Positions 35,375 through 46,757 of a DNA stretch of 64,000 nt are shown here, piece after piece (positions within the stretch are counted from its first letter, which is position 1; every line of letters begins with the position of its first letter). The stretch spans positions 1 to 64,000 of the forward strand of contig CAKRDT010000004.1 of the NCBI GenBank assembly GCA_934316545.1, in the 5' to 3' direction. The position numbers and the translations under genes were made by a program. The DNA comes from an uncultured Agathobacter sp. (GTDB lineage: Bacteria > Bacillota > Clostridia > Lachnospirales > Lachnospiraceae). The notes beneath the pieces are model-generated. The model was not told where the DNA came from. It made no database searches and saw only the letters and a list, made by a program, of their open reading frames with translations.

Positions 35375-37609
35375 TCACATTTCGTCTGCATCCTCCACCA
35401 GCCGGTCACGCAGACCGCTGTAACGTTTCAGCTGCGAATTATTTGCGATCATCTGCTCGAACGTCGTATCGTTGCCCACAATTGTAACACATTTTTTTGC
35501 TCTGGTCACAGCCGTATACAAAAGATTCCGGTTCATAAGCATGCGGGGACCTGTCAGCAACGGAATCACGACTGCCGGATACTCAGAGCCCTGCGACTTA
35601 TGGATAGTTACTGCATAAGCAAGTTCCAGCTCCTCCAGAAGTTTAAACGGATACTCAACCATGCGCCCCTCATCAAAGCACACGGTTACCGTCTCCGCAA
35701 AGTCATTGATTTCCTCGATAATTCCCGTATCTCCATTGAACACACCGGTTCCCTTATCAATGCACAGACCGTATTTGCTGCGGATTTCCCATTCAAGCTG
35801 ATAATTGTTCTTGATCTGCATCACTTTGTCGCCCTCGCGAAAAAGCGTTGTCCCATGTTCCTTTTCTTTTTTGCGTTTGTCCGGTGGGTTTAAGTACATC
35901 TGAAGCACCGTATTTAAGCGTTCCACACCAAGCAGGCCCTTCCTCATCGGTGTCAGCACCTGAATATCCATCATAGACGCGCCGACAAACTTCGGAAGTT
36001 TCTGCAAAATCAGCTGTAAAGTAACATTAATGATCTTGTCCGCATCGTAACGCTTCAGGAAAAAGAAATCCATACTCTTGTTGTCCAGTTCCACCGGCTC
36101 GCCACGATTGATCTTGTGCGCATTTACGATAATATCACTCGTACTTGCCTGCCGGAAGATTTTTGTCAGCATAACCGTGTGAAAAAGCTTCGAATCAATA
36201 ATATCCTTGAGTACATTTCCCGGTCCCACACTCGGCAGCTGATTGACATCGCCCACAAGGATCAGGCGTGTTCCCGCCACGATCGCTTTTAACAGGGAAT
36301 ACATCAGCGAGATATCGACCATCGACATCTCATCGATGATGATGACATCCGTCTCAAGCGGATTCTGCGCATTTCGCTCGAAGCCCGCGTTTCCTTCCAC
36401 GCCACCATTCAGTTCCAGCATCCGGTGGATCGTGCGCGCCTCGAAGCCGGTCGTCTCACTCATTCGTTTGGCTGCGCGCCCGGTCGGTGCCGCAAGGAAG
36501 ATATCCATGCCCTCTGACTCAAAATATTTAATGATTGTATTAATCGTTGTTGTCTTTCCTGTACCCGGTCCACCGGTGATCACAAGCACACCGTTTCTTA
36601 CGGCTTCCTTGACCGCTTCCACCTGATGTTCATCCAGATCCATCTTCGTCTGCTTCTCGATCTGACGAAGCCGTGCCTCGATCTCGATATCCGGCACATC
36701 AAAAGTGGCATCCAGCCGTTTTAACATGGTTGCCGCATTCGCTTCCATATAGAAGAAAGTGCTCGCATAGATCTGTGTGACATCATCCGCCTGCCGCATG
36801 ATGATCTTGCGGTCCATCGCAAGGTTCATGTAATGTTTCTCAATATATTCCGGTTCAATCTCAAGCAGCGCACTCGCGCGCTGTGTCAGTTCCGGCATCG
36901 GCAGGTAAGTATTTCCCTCATTGGATGCCTGCAGGAGTGCGTACTGGATCCCGCTTCGGATCCGGAAATCCGAATCGGTACGGATACCGACACGAGACGC
37001 GATCTCATCCGCGGTGCGGAATCCCACGCCATCCACGTCATCCGCCATCCGGTACGGATTCTCTTTTAAGATACTGTATACTTCCTGCCCATAGGTATTG
37101 TAGATCTTGACTGCAAGTGTCGTACTGATACCATACTGTTGCAGAAAGATCATCGCCTGCCGCAGGTCACGCTTCTCGTTTACCTGATCTGCGATCTCCA
37201 TCGCCTTGCGCTGGCTGATTCCCTTGACTTCCGCAAGCCGCTCCGGCTCCTCCTCAATGATACGGAACGTATCTTCCTTGAATCTTCTGACAATTCTTGC
37301 AGCCAAAGCGATACCGATTCCCTTGATCGCGCCGGATCCGAGATAACGCTCGATTGCAAGTTCGTCCTGAGGTGCTTTTTCCTCGAAACTTTTGACCGCA
37401 AACTGTCTTCCGTAAGTCGGATGATCCGTATATTCGCCATGCGCCTCAATGCATTCGCCCTCTGCGATATCGGAAAATATGCCTACACAGGTCAGTTCCT
37501 CCTCATCGCAGATCATCACCATCACGGTATAACCATTGTCACTATTTCGAAATACAATGTGATCGACATAACCGTTTATCACTTCTTCATTACTCTGCTG
37601 CTTGTCCAA
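35375..37609 (-). CDS. recD2: RecD2-type ATP-dependent DNA helicase
   Basis: The SF1B 5'-3' helicase has about 744 residues from a TTG at 37609, which has GAGAGG 8 nt upstream; no ATG near the conserved N-terminus is preceded by a site. The N-terminal YVDHIVFRNSDNGYTVM segment and tandem helix-hairpin-helix region (GIGIALAARIV) are RecD2-specific. Motifs: Walker A GGPGTGKTTTINTI, DEMSMVD, GDVNQLPSVGPG, and the final YAVTIHKSQGSEYPAVV. It probably acts in recombination and repair without RecBC. An upstream ATG (37813) would add 68 unsupported residues. Confidence 0.92.
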   Translation of the reverse strand: MDKQQSNEEVINGYVDHIVFRNSDNGYTVMVMICDEEELTCVGIFSDIAEGECIEAHGEYTDHPTYGRQFAVKSFEEKAPQDELAIERYLGSGAIKGIGIALAARIVRRFKEDTFRIIEEEPERLAEVKGISQRKAMEIADQVNEKRDLRQAMIFLQQYGISTTLAVKIYNTYGQEVYSILKENPYRMADDVDGVGFRTADEIASRVGIRTDSDFRIRSGIQYALLQASNEGNTYLPMPELTQRASALLEIEPEYIEKHYMNLAMDRKIIMRQADDVTQIYASTFFYMEANAATMLKRLDATFDVPDIEIEARLRQIEKQTKMDLDEHQVEAVKEAVRNGVLVITGGPGTGKTTTINTIIKYFESEGMDIFLAAPTGRAAKRMSETTGFEARTIHRMLELNGGVEGNAGFERNAQNPLETDVIIIDEMSMVDISLMYSLLKAIVAGTRLILVGDVNQLPSVGPGNVLKDIIDSKLFHTVMLTKIFRQASTSDIIVNAHKINRGEPVELDNKSMDFFFLKRYDADKIINVTLQLILQKLPKFVGASMMDIQVLTPMRKGLLGVERLNTVLQMYLNPPDKRKKEKEHGTTLFREGDKVMQIKNNYQLEWEIRSKYGLCIDKGTGVFNGDTGIIEEINDFAETVTVCFDEGRMVEYPFKLLEELELAYAVTIHKSQGSEYPAVVIPLLTGPRMLMNRNLLYTAVTRAKKCVTIVGNDTTFEQMIANNSQLKRYSGLRDRLVEDADEM

Positions 37610-37755
37610 AGTAGTTTCCTCTCTTTTCGTACAAACTCTACGCTCTATTATGAAGCACAATGCGCACTCTTTCAAGTCTGCTTTTTGAAGTCCCATAGAA
37701 AAGCGATACATTTGCCACACCATTTCATATCCGGGCCGATGCACAGCACAGACAC

Positions 37756-37799
37756 AAGAAGCCCCCTCTATCGGGCATTCCGATATAAGGGGACTTCTT
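37756..37799 (-). terminator. Hairpin after the flagellar rod genes
   Basis: AAGAAGCCCCCTCTATCGG pairs with CCGATATAAGGGGACTTCTT over about 18 bp with few mismatches. The T tract on the minus strand is poor, so termination may be partial. It begins about 25 bp past the rod-binding gene. Confidence 0.6.
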
Positions 37800-37824
37800 A
37801 TATGTTGATTCATGAATAGATTCC

Positions 37825-38190
37825 CTATTCTGTCGTCGTAATATTTAAGTTGCGCCGCATCTGCTCATAAAGCTGCTGCGTAAGGTTGTCACCAACCTGA
37901 TCCACCACTTCATCCGCCACGGTTTCAATCACCTGATCCATATACAGATCCTTGTACTGCGACATCGTGGAATCTTCATCGTCCGATGAAAAAGAGGACT
38001 TCACTTCCTTTAACATCTGCTCCACAAAGTAGGATTCAAAATCTTTGATGACACCTTTTAACTCGTCCTCCGATGCATCGGAAGAGACATTCTTGAGCGA
38101 GTTCTGCAACTCATTACTTGAAGCAGCGCTCGCATCGGTCTTCGCACTCTGATAATTCGAGCTAATTCCTGAAATTCCTGATAAATCCAT
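37825..38190 (-). CDS. FlgJ-like rod-binding protein
   Basis: The 121-residue protein matches the rod-binding domain of FlgJ: DELKGVIKDFESYFVEQMLKEV, then SQYKDLYMDQVIETVAD and a C-terminal QQLYEQMRRN. It has no peptidoglycan hydrolase domain. It would help cap and assemble the flagellar rod in the periplasm-equivalent space. AAAGGAGAA precedes the start. It is the last gene of the mbl-flhO-flhP cluster. Confidence 0.8.
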   Translation of the reverse strand: MDLSGISGISSNYQSAKTDASAASSNELQNSLKNVSSDASEDELKGVIKDFESYFVEQMLKEVKSSFSSDDEDSTMSQYKDLYMDQVIETVADEVVDQVGDNLTQQLYEQMRRNLNITTTE

Positions 38191-38264
38191 CTGTTTTCTC
38201 CTTTAACTATCCGGCTGTCTAAACGGCATCCGGCATATCAAATTCTCACACGAATCTGTCAGCA

Positions 38265-39086
38265 TCATCGTTTGAGATTGTTTGCAGTATCCAGCATGGA
38301 ATCGGCCGTTGTGATTGCCTTAGAATTTAGCTCATATGCTCTCTGCGCAACGATCATGTTAACCATCTCATCTGCAACCTGTACATTCGATCCTTCCAGA
38401 CGGCTCTGAATGACTTTGCTTCTCGTCAGTCCCCGTGTCGCACCTTCCAGTAATGCATTACCGGATGCCGGTGTCGCCTGCAGACGGCTCGAAGAAAGCT
38501 TCTCAAGTCCTGCCGGATTGTTAAACTGATAGATTCCGAATGACTGATTCAGTGGAATCACCTGACTGGTTGTCGGATCACGGTATGCGATTGAGCCATC
38601 CTCGGAGAACACCATACTCTCCGCATTCACATTCCTAGGGACCATAATCTCGTTTCCTCTGGAATCAAGGACCGGATATCCCTCCTGATCGGCAAGGATC
38701 GTTCTTCCGGCAGCATTCAGGCTCCAGGTAAAATTACCGTTTCTTGTATAATAGGTATTTCCGTCCGCGCCCCGCACAGCGAAGAATCCGTTTCCTTCGA
38801 TGGCAAAATCCGTCTTGCTGTCGCTTTCCAGCAGTGCTCCCTGCGTATACATGGAAGTGGTCGCTGCCACTCTCGTTCCAAGCCCGACCTGTGCCCCGAC
38901 CGGTTTCTGTTCTCCGTTGGCCGATGTCGTCTTTGTCTGGAGTGTCTGGTACAACAAAGACTTGAACTCGGTACGCTCCGTCTTATATCCATTTGTATTT
39001 ACATTTGATAAATTGTTGGCGATCGTATCTACATTCGTCTGCTCCGCAAGCATTCCGGTTGCCGCGGTATATAATGCTCTCATCAT
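38265..39086 (-). CDS. flhP: Flagellar basal-body rod protein FlgG/FlhP
   Basis: The 273-residue protein begins MMRALYTAATGMLAEQTNVD with the rod-protein signature DTIANNLSNVNTNGYKTERTEF and ends VQVADEMVNMIVAQRAYELNSKAITTADSMLDTANNL, the paired coiled ends that form the rod. The long FlgG-type middle domain is complete. As the second of two rod genes after mbl it corresponds to Bacillus flhP. Confidence 0.88.
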   Translation of the reverse strand: MMRALYTAATGMLAEQTNVDTIANNLSNVNTNGYKTERTEFKSLLYQTLQTKTTSANGEQKPVGAQVGLGTRVAATTSMYTQGALLESDSKTDFAIEGNGFFAVRGADGNTYYTRNGNFTWSLNAAGRTILADQEGYPVLDSRGNEIMVPRNVNAESMVFSEDGSIAYRDPTTSQVIPLNQSFGIYQFNNPAGLEKLSSSRLQATPASGNALLEGATRGLTRSKVIQSRLEGSNVQVADEMVNMIVAQRAYELNSKAITTADSMLDTANNLKR

Positions 39087-39187
39087 AAGGTATATACCTC
39101 TCTGTTCCCTATATCGTTACTGTTTCTATCCCAGCTTCCCTGCCCCAAATGCGTTCAAACGCATATTCCATCACTTGTTTCGATCAC

Positions 39188-39991
39188 TTACTGCACGCGA
39201 CCTACATTGTTGACCGCGCGATCCAGTGTACTGTCAATCGATGTGATCACTTTCTGACCCGCTTCATAAGCACGCTGGATTGTGATCATATTGACCATTT
39301 CCTTAATAACATTCACATTGGAGGTCTCCAGCACTCCCTGTTCCACATTGGCATCCGCAGCGATACGGTTGCCGCCGTCCAGCAGATTGTACATATTTTC
39401 TCCATACTTTTCAAGATAATCATAGTTATCGACATCAACCATACCAAGTGTTCCGACGATCTGCTCATTCTGCATGATGTATCCCAGCTTATTCACGCTG
39501 ATCGTCGCATTCGGATCAACCTGAATCCGGTTACGCGGATCCGGATCTCCATTCATCGCTCCGGTCGCATTCAACACATAATCTCCATCCTTCGTTACAA
39601 GATACCCTTCCGTGTTCACCGTAAAGGAACCGTCTCTTGTATACTTCACAGATGTATTTCCACTCTTGTCGGTGAAAGCAATCGCAAAAAAGCCTTTGCC
39701 GTCAATTGCAAAATCTGTCGTATTATCGGTCACTTTAAAGCTTCCCGAATCATAATCCGTATAGACTTGTCCGAGGTGTACACCATAAGTAATCTCTCCC
39801 AGCTTCTTCGGAAGATAAGCATTCGAAGAATCCTTCAGGCGAAGAGACATCTCATCCGCAAAAGTGCGCGAAGTCGTGCCCTCTTTCTTATATGCTGTTG
39901 TGTCCGCATTGGCCAGATTGTTCGCCAGAATATCCAGACGCTTCATCTCATTGACCATACCGGTATGTGCTGTATATAACCCTTTAACCAT
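39188..39991 (-). CDS. flhO: Flagellar hook-basal body protein FlgF/FlhO
   Basis: The 267-residue protein has the same rod-protein plan as its neighbour: MVKGLYTAHTGMVNEMKRLD, LANNLANADTTAYKKEG, and the C-terminal VIKEMVNMITIQRAYEAGQK. The middle domain carries FAIDGKGFFAI. AGAGGTGTC precedes the start. It lies between mbl and flhP, the Bacillus mbl-flhO-flhP order. Confidence 0.86.
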   Translation of the reverse strand: MVKGLYTAHTGMVNEMKRLDILANNLANADTTAYKKEGTTSRTFADEMSLRLKDSSNAYLPKKLGEITYGVHLGQVYTDYDSGSFKVTDNTTDFAIDGKGFFAIAFTDKSGNTSVKYTRDGSFTVNTEGYLVTKDGDYVLNATGAMNGDPDPRNRIQVDPNATISVNKLGYIMQNEQIVGTLGMVDVDNYDYLEKYGENMYNLLDGGNRIAADANVEQGVLETSNVNVIKEMVNMITIQRAYEAGQKVITSIDSTLDRAVNNVGRVQ

Positions 39992-40114
39992 ATGACACCT
40001 CTGCTTCTAACCTACACTTCATTCTATATATCGGTCATTTGTATGATATCTTAACCAAAACATATGAATAAAAAGTGAAAAAAGTGCGCAAAATCTGCGC
40101 ACTTTACCCATCCA

Positions 40115-41110
40115 TTAATCGTCGTCTCTCTTGCCTGCAAGAAATTCTACATATTTTCCGGTTCCGATTGCCACGCAGGTCATCGGATGTTCTGCTGTCA
40201 TTGTATTGATTCCGGTTCTCTCCTCGATCAGTTCCTCAAGACCGCGCAGTAATGCGCCACCACCGGTCAGTACGATTCCGCGATCCGCAACATCGGCAGC
40301 CAATTCAGGCGGAGTCTTCTCCAATACGGAATGTACGGCTTCTACAATCTGTAATGTTGGCTCACGGAGTGCCTCCTCTGTCTCCTCGGAACTTACCGTA
40401 ATGGTTCTAGGAAGTCCGGTTACAAGGTTACGGCCACGTACGTCCATGGTCTCATTCTGAGCAAGCGGATAACATGTTCCAATTTTAATCTTGATATCCT
40501 CTGCAGTACGTTCGCCAATCAGAAGATTGTGTTTCTTACGCATATAGCGAACCAACGCCTCATCAAAATCATCTCCGGCAATCTTGACCGATGTGCTGAC
40601 AACCGATCCGCCAAGAGAAATGACAGCGATATCCGAAGTACCGCCTCCGATATCTACGATCATATTTCCGCAAGGTCTTGCAATATCGATTCCCGCACCG
40701 ATTGCAGCTGCGATCGGTTCCTCGATAATCTCTACTTCACGGGCACCAGCCTGATAAGTCGCATCCTCTACAGCCTTCTTTTCTACTTCTGTTACACCAC
40801 TCGGTACGCAGACACTGATACGTGGCTTACGGAAACTCTTCTTTCCAAGTGCTTTCTGAATAAAGTACTTAATCATCTTCTCGGTAACAGTGTAATCCGA
40901 GATCACCCCCTGTCGAAGCGGACGAACCGCAACGATATTGCCCGGTGTACGGCCAAGCATCAGGCGCGCCTCCTCACCGATTGCCTTAATCTTATTGGTG
41001 TCTCTGTCAAAAGCCACAACCGACGGCTCCTTTAAGACAACTCCCTTACCCTTGATATATACTAAAATACTCGCAGTACCTAAATCAATTCCGATATCTG
41101 ATCCGATCAT
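40115..41110 (-). CDS. mbl: Actin-like cell-shape protein MreB/Mbl
   Basis: The protein has about 331 residues from ATG 41110 (MIGSDIGIDLGTASILVYIK). Actin-fold motifs are present: phosphate 1 GIDLGTAS, phosphate 2 MIVDIGGGTSDIAVISLGG, and the adenosine motif GIVLTGGGALLRGLEELI. It forms membrane-bound filaments that guide cell wall synthesis. The flagellar rod genes downstream give the Bacillus mbl synteny, favouring Mbl over MreB. The longer frame from 41173 has no ribosome-binding site. Confidence 0.88.
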   Translation of the reverse strand: MIGSDIGIDLGTASILVYIKGKGVVLKEPSVVAFDRDTNKIKAIGEEARLMLGRTPGNIVAVRPLRQGVISDYTVTEKMIKYFIQKALGKKSFRKPRISVCVPSGVTEVEKKAVEDATYQAGAREVEIIEEPIAAAIGAGIDIARPCGNMIVDIGGGTSDIAVISLGGSVVSTSVKIAGDDFDEALVRYMRKKHNLLIGERTAEDIKIKIGTCYPLAQNETMDVRGRNLVTGLPRTITVSSEETEEALREPTLQIVEAVHSVLEKTPPELAADVADRGIVLTGGGALLRGLEELIEERTGINTMTAEHPMTCVAIGTGKYVEFLAGKRDDD

Positions 41111-41356
41111 TCCAAAAATGCCCCTTTCTGTCTTGCTGTTATCTATCTGTAACCTGGTCGCGCACAGGCGCAAAACCGCAGTTAATCATATTTTGTGCAT
41201 ACAGTAACATTATATACAATTAATTCCATTTTTCAAACATTTTTTTCGATTTAAGTGATTCTTAACATTTTTAGAATAATCCCGCATATTTTACACTCAA
41301 AATTGCCGATTCCATATTCCGATCAAGGGAATACCACGAAACGGCCGGAGGCAGTT

Positions 41357-44206
41357 TTAATCCTGCTTTGAGTCCTGTAAATAAGGAGCAAGGAATTGTC
41401 CGGTATAAGATTCCGGCACCTGGCAGATTTCTTCCGGGGTTCCTTGGGCAATCACCGTACCGCCTCCGTCTCCGCCTTCCGGTCCCATATCAATGATATA
41501 GTCTGCGGTCTTGATGACATCCAGATTGTGTTCAATCACTACAACCGTATTGCCTCCATCCGACAGTTTACGCAGAATTTCCACGAGCTTGTGAACATCC
41601 GCAAAATGCAGACCGGTCGTTGGCTCATCCAGCACATAGATCGTCTTGCCGGTCCCACGCTTACTCAGCTCCGTAGCAAGTTTGATACGCTGCGCCTCAC
41701 CTCCGGAAAGTTCCGTGGATGGCTGTCCAAGCTTAATATAGGACAGTCCCACATCGTACAGAGTCTGGATCTTACGGTGGATCGTCGGCACATTCTTAAA
41801 GAATTCCAATGCTTCCTCAACCGTCATATCCAACACATCATAGATACTCTTTCCTTTGTATTTGACTTCCAGAGTCTCACGGTTGTACCGCTTGCCGCCA
41901 CATACTTCACATGGCACATACACATCGGGAAGAAAGTGCATCTCAATTTTAAGAATTCCATCTCCGCTGCATGCCTCGCATCGTCCACCCTTGACATTGA
42001 AGCTGAAGCGTCCCTTCTTATATCCGCGGGCCTTGGCATCCGGCGTAGCAGCAAACAGATCTCGGATCATGTCAAACACACCGGTATACGTCGCAGGATT
42101 GGAGCGTGGTGTGCGTCCGATCGGTGACTGATCAATATCAATAATCTTGTCCAGCTGTTCAAGCCCCAGAATATCATCATGGTCTCCGGCGATGCATCTC
42201 GCACGGTTCAATGTCTTCGCAAGATGCTTATACAAGATCTCATTTGTCAGGGAACTCTTTCCCGATCCCGACACTCCGGTAATACAAGTCATGATTCCAA
42301 GCGGAATATCCACGTCAATATTTTTCAGATTATTCTCTCTTGCTCCCTTGATCGTAATGTATCCGGTCGGCTTTCTTCGCTCCGAAGGCACCGGGATCTT
42401 CTTTCTGCCGCTCAAATAATCACCGGTAATGGACTTCTTACACTTCATGATTTCTGCTGCCGTACCTGCTGCGACCACTTCTCCACCGTGTACGCCGGCC
42501 GCCGGTCCGATATCCACAATATAATCGGCCGCACGCATTGTATCCTCATCATGCTCCACAACGATCAGGGTGTTTCCCAGATCCTTGAGGTTCATCAATG
42601 CCCGAAGCAGTTTATCGTTATCCCTCTGGTGCAGACCGATACTCGGCTCATCCAGAATGTATGCAACGCCGACCAGTCCTGAGCCGATCTGGGTTGCCAA
42701 ACGAATTCTCTGTGCCTCTCCACCGGAAAGTGTTCCGGTCGCACGCGTCAGAGTCAGGTACTCCAGTCCTACCTCCTGCAAGAAACCGACACGCGAACGG
42801 ATTTCCTTTAAAATCTGGTCTCCGATAAAGTGTTGCTGCTGTGTCAGTTCCATACTATCTAAGAACTGAACCAAATCCTTGACCGACATGTCGGTCATCT
42901 CATAAATATTCTTATCACATACCGTTACGGCAAGTGAACTCTTCTTCAATCTCTGCCCGTGGCACTCCGCACAAGGCGTAATACGCATAAACTGCTCATA
43001 CTCCTGTTTCATCGTATCCGAACCGGTCTCCCGGTATCTGCGCTCCACGTTACGGATCAGACCTTCCCAGTTCAGGTCATAGACGCCCTCGCCACGCTGT
43101 CCCTTGTAATGAACCTTAAGGATGCGTCCGTCTCCGCCATGGATCAGCATATGACGGATTTCATCCGGCAGATCCTTGTACGGCGTATCCAGCGAGAATC
43201 CGTAACCCTCCGATAAAGCCCGAAGCGTCGCATAGGTGTAGCTGGACGGATCCGTGCTGGACTGCCACCCCATTACCTGGATCGCACCTTCCGATATCGA
43301 CAGATTCTTATCCGGGATCATCAGATTCTCATCAAACTCCATCTTGTATCCGAGTCCGTAACATGCCGGGCACGCTCCGAACGGATTGTTGAACGAGAAA
43401 CTTCTCGGCTCTACTTCATCCACACTGATTCCACAGTCCGGGCACGCAAAATTCTGTGAGAAGTTCATCTGCTCACCGTCTACGACGTCAACGATCGCAT
43501 TCCCTTCCGACAGATCGAACACATTCTCCAGAGAGTCGGTCAGACGCTTCTCGATTCCCGGCTTGATCACAAGCCGGTCAACCACAATATCAATATTGTG
43601 CTTGATGTTCTTGTCCATCGGAATCTCCTCCGACAGATCGTACATATTGCCATCCACGATCACACGGACATATCCGCTCTTCTTCGCCTTTTCAAAAAGC
43701 TTCTGATGCTCACCCTTACGCCCGCGCACAACCGGTGCAAGTATCTGAATTCTGGTTCGTTCCGGCAAATTCATGACCGCATCGACCATCTGGTCGATCG
43801 TCTGCTTCTCGATTGCACGTCCGCACTTCGGACAATGCGGAATACCGATTCTCGCATAGAGCAGACGAAAATAATCATAGATTTCCGTCACGGTTCCGAC
43901 CGTTGAACGAGGATTACGGTTCGTTGATTTCTGATCAATGGAAATGGCAGGCGGCAGCCCCTCGATCGACTCTACATTTGGTTTCTCCATCTGGCCTAAG
44001 AACTGTCTTGCATAGGAAGAAAGCGACTCCATGTAGCGGCGCTGGCCTTCTGCATAGATCGTATCAAAGGCAAGCGACGACTTACCCGATCCCGACAGTC
44101 CGGTCAGTACAACAAATTCGTCTCTTGGAATATCTATATCAATGCATTTCAAATTGTGCTCGCTCGCACCACGGATCTTAATGTATTTTCTTTGTTTCTT
44201 AGCCAT
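41357..44206 (-). CDS. uvrA: Excinuclease ABC subunit A
   Basis: The 949-residue ABC ATPase scans DNA for lesions and loads UvrB in nucleotide excision repair. Two Walker A motifs ([12 protein letters not shown] and [12 protein letters not shown]) and two ABC signatures ([17 protein letters not shown] and [17 protein letters not shown]) are present, with two zinc modules (CPDC near 255 and CEACSGDG near 745). Length is normal. It follows uvrB by 20 bp in one operon. Confidence 0.97.
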   Translation of the reverse strand: MAKKQRKYIKIRGASEHNLKCIDIDIPRDEFVVLTGLSGSGKSSLAFDTIYAEGQRRYMESLSSYARQFLGQMEKPNVESIEGLPPAISIDQKSTNRNPRSTVGTVTEIYDYFRLLYARIGIPHCPKCGRAIEKQTIDQMVDAVMNLPERTRIQILAPVVRGRKGEHQKLFEKAKKSGYVRVIVDGNMYDLSEEIPMDKNIKHNIDIVVDRLVIKPGIEKRLTDSLENVFDLSEGNAIVDVVDGEQMNFSQNFACPDCGISVDEVEPRSFSFNNPFGACPACYGLGYKMEFDENLMIPDKNLSISEGAIQVMGWQSSTDPSSYTYATLRALSEGYGFSLDTPYKDLPDEIRHMLIHGGDGRILKVHYKGQRGEGVYDLNWEGLIRNVERRYRETGSDTMKQEYEQFMRITPCAECHGQRLKKSSLAVTVCDKNIYEMTDMSVKDLVQFLDSMELTQQQHFIGDQILKEIRSRVGFLQEVGLEYLTLTRATGTLSGGEAQRIRLATQIGSGLVGVAYILDEPSIGLHQRDNDKLLRALMNLKDLGNTLIVVEHDEDTMRAADYIVDIGPAAGVHGGEVVAAGTAAEIMKCKKSITGDYLSGRKKIPVPSERRKPTGYITIKGARENNLKNIDVDIPLGIMTCITGVSGSGKSSLTNEILYKHLAKTLNRARCIAGDHDDILGLEQLDKIIDIDQSPIGRTPRSNPATYTGVFDMIRDLFAATPDAKARGYKKGRFSFNVKGGRCEACSGDGILKIEMHFLPDVYVPCEVCGGKRYNRETLEVKYKGKSIYDVLDMTVEEALEFFKNVPTIHRKIQTLYDVGLSYIKLGQPSTELSGGEAQRIKLATELSKRGTGKTIYVLDEPTTGLHFADVHKLVEILRKLSDGGNTVVVIEHNLDVIKTADYIIDMGPEGGDGGGTVIAQGTPEEICQVPESYTGQFLAPYLQDSKQD

Positions 44207-44226
44207 TCCAAATTTTCCTTTCTCTT

Positions 44227-46218
44227 TCAGGTCTCTGATAAATCACGCAACATATTCTTGAGTGAAATCATCTTGTCCCTGTATTCTGCTGCTGCCTCGA
44301 AGTTTAGCTCCGTCGCCGCTTTCTGCATCTTCTTCTGGATATCGGCAATCAGTTTTTCCAGTTCCTTGCGGCTCATAGACTCCGGATCCTTCGTGAATTC
44401 CATCTCCTCTGCCGCAACCTTCTTCGAGATCGCGATCAGATCACGCACCGACTTCTGGATCGTTGTCGGCGTAATTCCATGTTCCTCGTTGTATTCCTGC
44501 TGAATCTTGCGGCGCCGCTCCGTCTCCTCGATGGCAACACGCATCGAGTCCGTAATCTTATCCGCATACATAATAACGTGTCCCTCGCTGTTACGCGCGG
44601 CACGTCCGATCGTCTGAATCAGCGAGGTCTCGGAACGAAGAAAGCCTTCCTTATCCGCATCTAAGATTGCGACAAGTGTGATCTCCGGAATATCAAGACC
44701 CTCTCGAAGCAGGTTGATACCAACCAGCACATCAAACACATCGAGTCGCAGATCACGAATAATCTCCGCGCGCTCCAATGTATCGATATCGGAATGCAGA
44801 TACTTCACACGGATACCAATCTCGCTCATATACTGTGTCAGATCTTCCGCCATGCGCTTCGTCAGTGTCGTAATCAATACTTTATGGTGGTTTGCTGTCT
44901 CCTTGTTCACCTCTCCGATGAGATCATCGATCTGCCCCTCCACCGGGCGCACCGAGATTTCCGGATCCAGCAGTCCTGTCGGTCGGATGATCTGCTCCAC
45001 ACGCATCAACTCATGCTCCTGCTCATACACATTCGGTGTAGCAGAAACAAAAAGCATCTGATCGATCTTGCTCTCAAATTCTTCAAAATTGAGCGGTCGA
45101 TTGTCCAATGCGGACGGCAGACGAAAGCCATAATCCACCAAAGTCTGCTTGCGGGAACGGTCGCCCGCATACATACCGCGGATCTGCGGAATGGAAATGT
45201 GCGACTCGTCCACGATGATCAGAAAGTCATCCGGGAAATAGTCGATCAGTGTCTCCGGCATCTCCCCCTCCGCGCGTCCGGCAAGATGCCTCGAATAGTT
45301 CTCGATCCCGCTGCAGAATCCCGTCTCCTTCATCATCTCTATGTCAAAATTGGTGCGCTCCGCGATACGCTGCGCTTCCAATAACTTATCTTCACTCTTA
45401 AAATACTTTACGCGTTCCTCAAGCTCCGCCTCAATGCGGTCACACGCCGCGTTCATCTTCTCCTGCGGCACAACATAATGAGAAGCCGGAAAGACGGCTG
45501 CATGCTTGACAATGCTCTTAATCTCTCCGGTCAGCACATCCACTTCCGTAATACGGTCGATTTCATCTCCGAAGAATTCCACACGGATCGCTGTATCGGT
45601 ATTGTACGCAGGGAAAATCTCAAGAACATCCCCGTGTACGCGGAATGTTCCTCGCTTAAAATCCATCTCATTGCGTGTATACTGCATATCAATGAGTCCC
45701 TTGATCACATCGTCACGATCAATCTCCATGCCCAGTCGCAGCGAAACCATCATATTCATATAATCATCCGGACTACCGATTCCGTAAATGCAGGAAACGG
45801 ATGCCACAATGATCACATCCTTACGCTCCGCCAGAGCCGCTGTCGCCGAAAGGCGCAGCTTATCGATCTCATCATTGACCGCCGAATCCTTCGCAATATA
45901 GGTGTCCGACTGTGGCACATAAGCTTCCGGCTGATAATAGTCGTAGTAGGATACAAAGTATTCTACCGCATTTTCCGGGAAAAATTCCTTCATTTCCCCA
46001 TATAGCTGCCCGGCAAGTGTCTTATTATGTGAAATGATCAAAGTCGGCTTATTCAGCGCTTGAATGACATTTGCCATCGTAAATGTCTTACCGGAACCGG
46101 TCACACCGAGAAGTGTTTCGAACTGATTGCCTTCTTTAAATCCTTTTACCAATTGTTCAATCGCCTGCGGCTGATCGCCGGTCGGCTTATATTTTGATAC
46201 CAGCTTAAAATGATCCAT
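44227..46218 (-). CDS. uvrB: Excinuclease ABC subunit B
   Basis: The protein has about 663 residues from ATG 46218 ([20 protein letters not shown]), which has AGGAG 6 nt upstream. It has Walker [13 protein letters not shown], the beta-hairpin region [12 protein letters not shown], and helicase motifs [14 protein letters not shown] and [19 protein letters not shown]. The C-terminal UVR motif that contacts UvrC is [29 protein letters not shown]. It damages-verifies DNA after UvrA. Confidence 0.97.
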   Translation of the reverse strand: MDHFKLVSKYKPTGDQPQAIEQLVKGFKEGNQFETLLGVTGSGKTFTMANVIQALNKPTLIISHNKTLAGQLYGEMKEFFPENAVEYFVSYYDYYQPEAYVPQSDTYIAKDSAVNDEIDKLRLSATAALAERKDVIIVASVSCIYGIGSPDDYMNMMVSLRLGMEIDRDDVIKGLIDMQYTRNEMDFKRGTFRVHGDVLEIFPAYNTDTAIRVEFFGDEIDRITEVDVLTGEIKSIVKHAAVFPASHYVVPQEKMNAACDRIEAELEERVKYFKSEDKLLEAQRIAERTNFDIEMMKETGFCSGIENYSRHLAGRAEGEMPETLIDYFPDDFLIIVDESHISIPQIRGMYAGDRSRKQTLVDYGFRLPSALDNRPLNFEEFESKIDQMLFVSATPNVYEQEHELMRVEQIIRPTGLLDPEISVRPVEGQIDDLIGEVNKETANHHKVLITTLTKRMAEDLTQYMSEIGIRVKYLHSDIDTLERAEIIRDLRLDVFDVLVGINLLREGLDIPEITLVAILDADKEGFLRSETSLIQTIGRAARNSEGHVIMYADKITDSMRVAIEETERRRKIQQEYNEEHGITPTTIQKSVRDLIAISKKVAAEEMEFTKDPESMSRKELEKLIADIQKKMQKAATELNFEAAAEYRDKMISLKNMLRDLSET

Positions 46219-46273
46219 TCTCTTCTCCTGCATCAAATCGATTTTGTCTGCCCTTGATTATAGCAAAGTATAT

Positions 46274-46314
46274 AAAAAAAGTACAGAACAAAATCGAACT
46301 TTTGTTCTGTACTT
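46274..46314 (-). terminator. Intrinsic terminator upstream of uvrBA
   Basis: AAGTACAGAACAAAA and TTTTGTTCTGTACTT are perfect 15-bp arms; on the minus strand a T run follows. It insulates uvrBA from transcription coming out of the accessory region. Confidence 0.92.
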
Positions 46315-46389
46315 AGCATTCATTTTAAAATAGTCCCGCCTCACGGATCTTCAAGTCGCAGAAAAGTGTAAAAATAATTTCCTTCCTTC

Positions 46390-46477
46390 TTGTTTAAACA
46401 CAATTTCATCATCTGAATTAAAGAATATCATACACAAATAATTTTCCATCATGATCATATACAAATATTTCCTTAGA
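46390..46477 (-). pseudogene. Fragment of an anti-sigma gene 3' end
   Basis: This 88-bp block repeats the 3' end and flank of the anti-sigma gene at 52456-52983: both share TGTTTAAACACAATTTCATC and the AAAGAATATCATACACAAAT block and onward to CCTTAG. It lacks about 25 bp (52434-52458 region) between short TTAATT-like repeats. It is too short to code for a function. The rest of the 338-bp gap upstream of uvrB holds only the terminator. Confidence 0.75.
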
Positions 46478-46574
46478 TTAACTCCTTTCGTTTGGTATCA
46501 ATGCCCATTGAGAGCATGGAAAATTAGTAGATAAAACCATCGGCAGCGCATAACCTAAACATCGACTATATAAG

Positions 46575-46676
46575 CTATACGCTTGTCCTGCTGATTTTAA
46601 GTCGCAGCCTCCATAGTGGGCAAGAGAAATAAGCAGACCCACACAAATGCTCCCATAAAGTATTTACCGTTGCCAT
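46575..46676 (-). CDS. Small ORF, 33 residues, CPLWRLRLKISR family (copy 1)
   Basis: A perfect AGGAGG lies 11 nt before the ATG at 46676, and the ORF ends with TAG at 46575. The second half, AYFSCPLWRLRLKISR, is identical to a second ORF at 49703-49804, while the first half differs. The product would be small and basic with one or two cysteines. The upstream 30 bp are also conserved with copy 2, including an ECF-like promoter. I do not recognise the family. It could be a short regulatory or membrane-active peptide; a structured RNA instead of a peptide is possible. Confidence 0.6.
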   Translation of the reverse strand: MATVNTLWEHLCGSAYFSCPLWRLRLKISRTSV

Positions 46677-46712
46677 CGCTTATTTCACCTCCTGTTTTGT
46701 GGATTTACTTGT

Positions 46713-46740
46713 ATAACGGACAGACACAGAAAAAGAAACT
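46713..46740 (-). promoter_or_regulatory. ECF-like promoter of small ORF copy 1
   Basis: On the minus strand AGTTTC (46740-46735) and CGTTAT (46718-46713) are spaced by 16 bp. The spacing and -10 box equal those at 47228-47255 and 49639-49666. Confidence 0.5.
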
Positions 46741-46757
46741 ATCTTTTTCTAAATTTT

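Noticed and set aside
39149..39979. 276-codon ORF antisense to flhO
   Set aside because: It covers flhO in the complementary frame and has no recognisable domain or ribosome-binding site.
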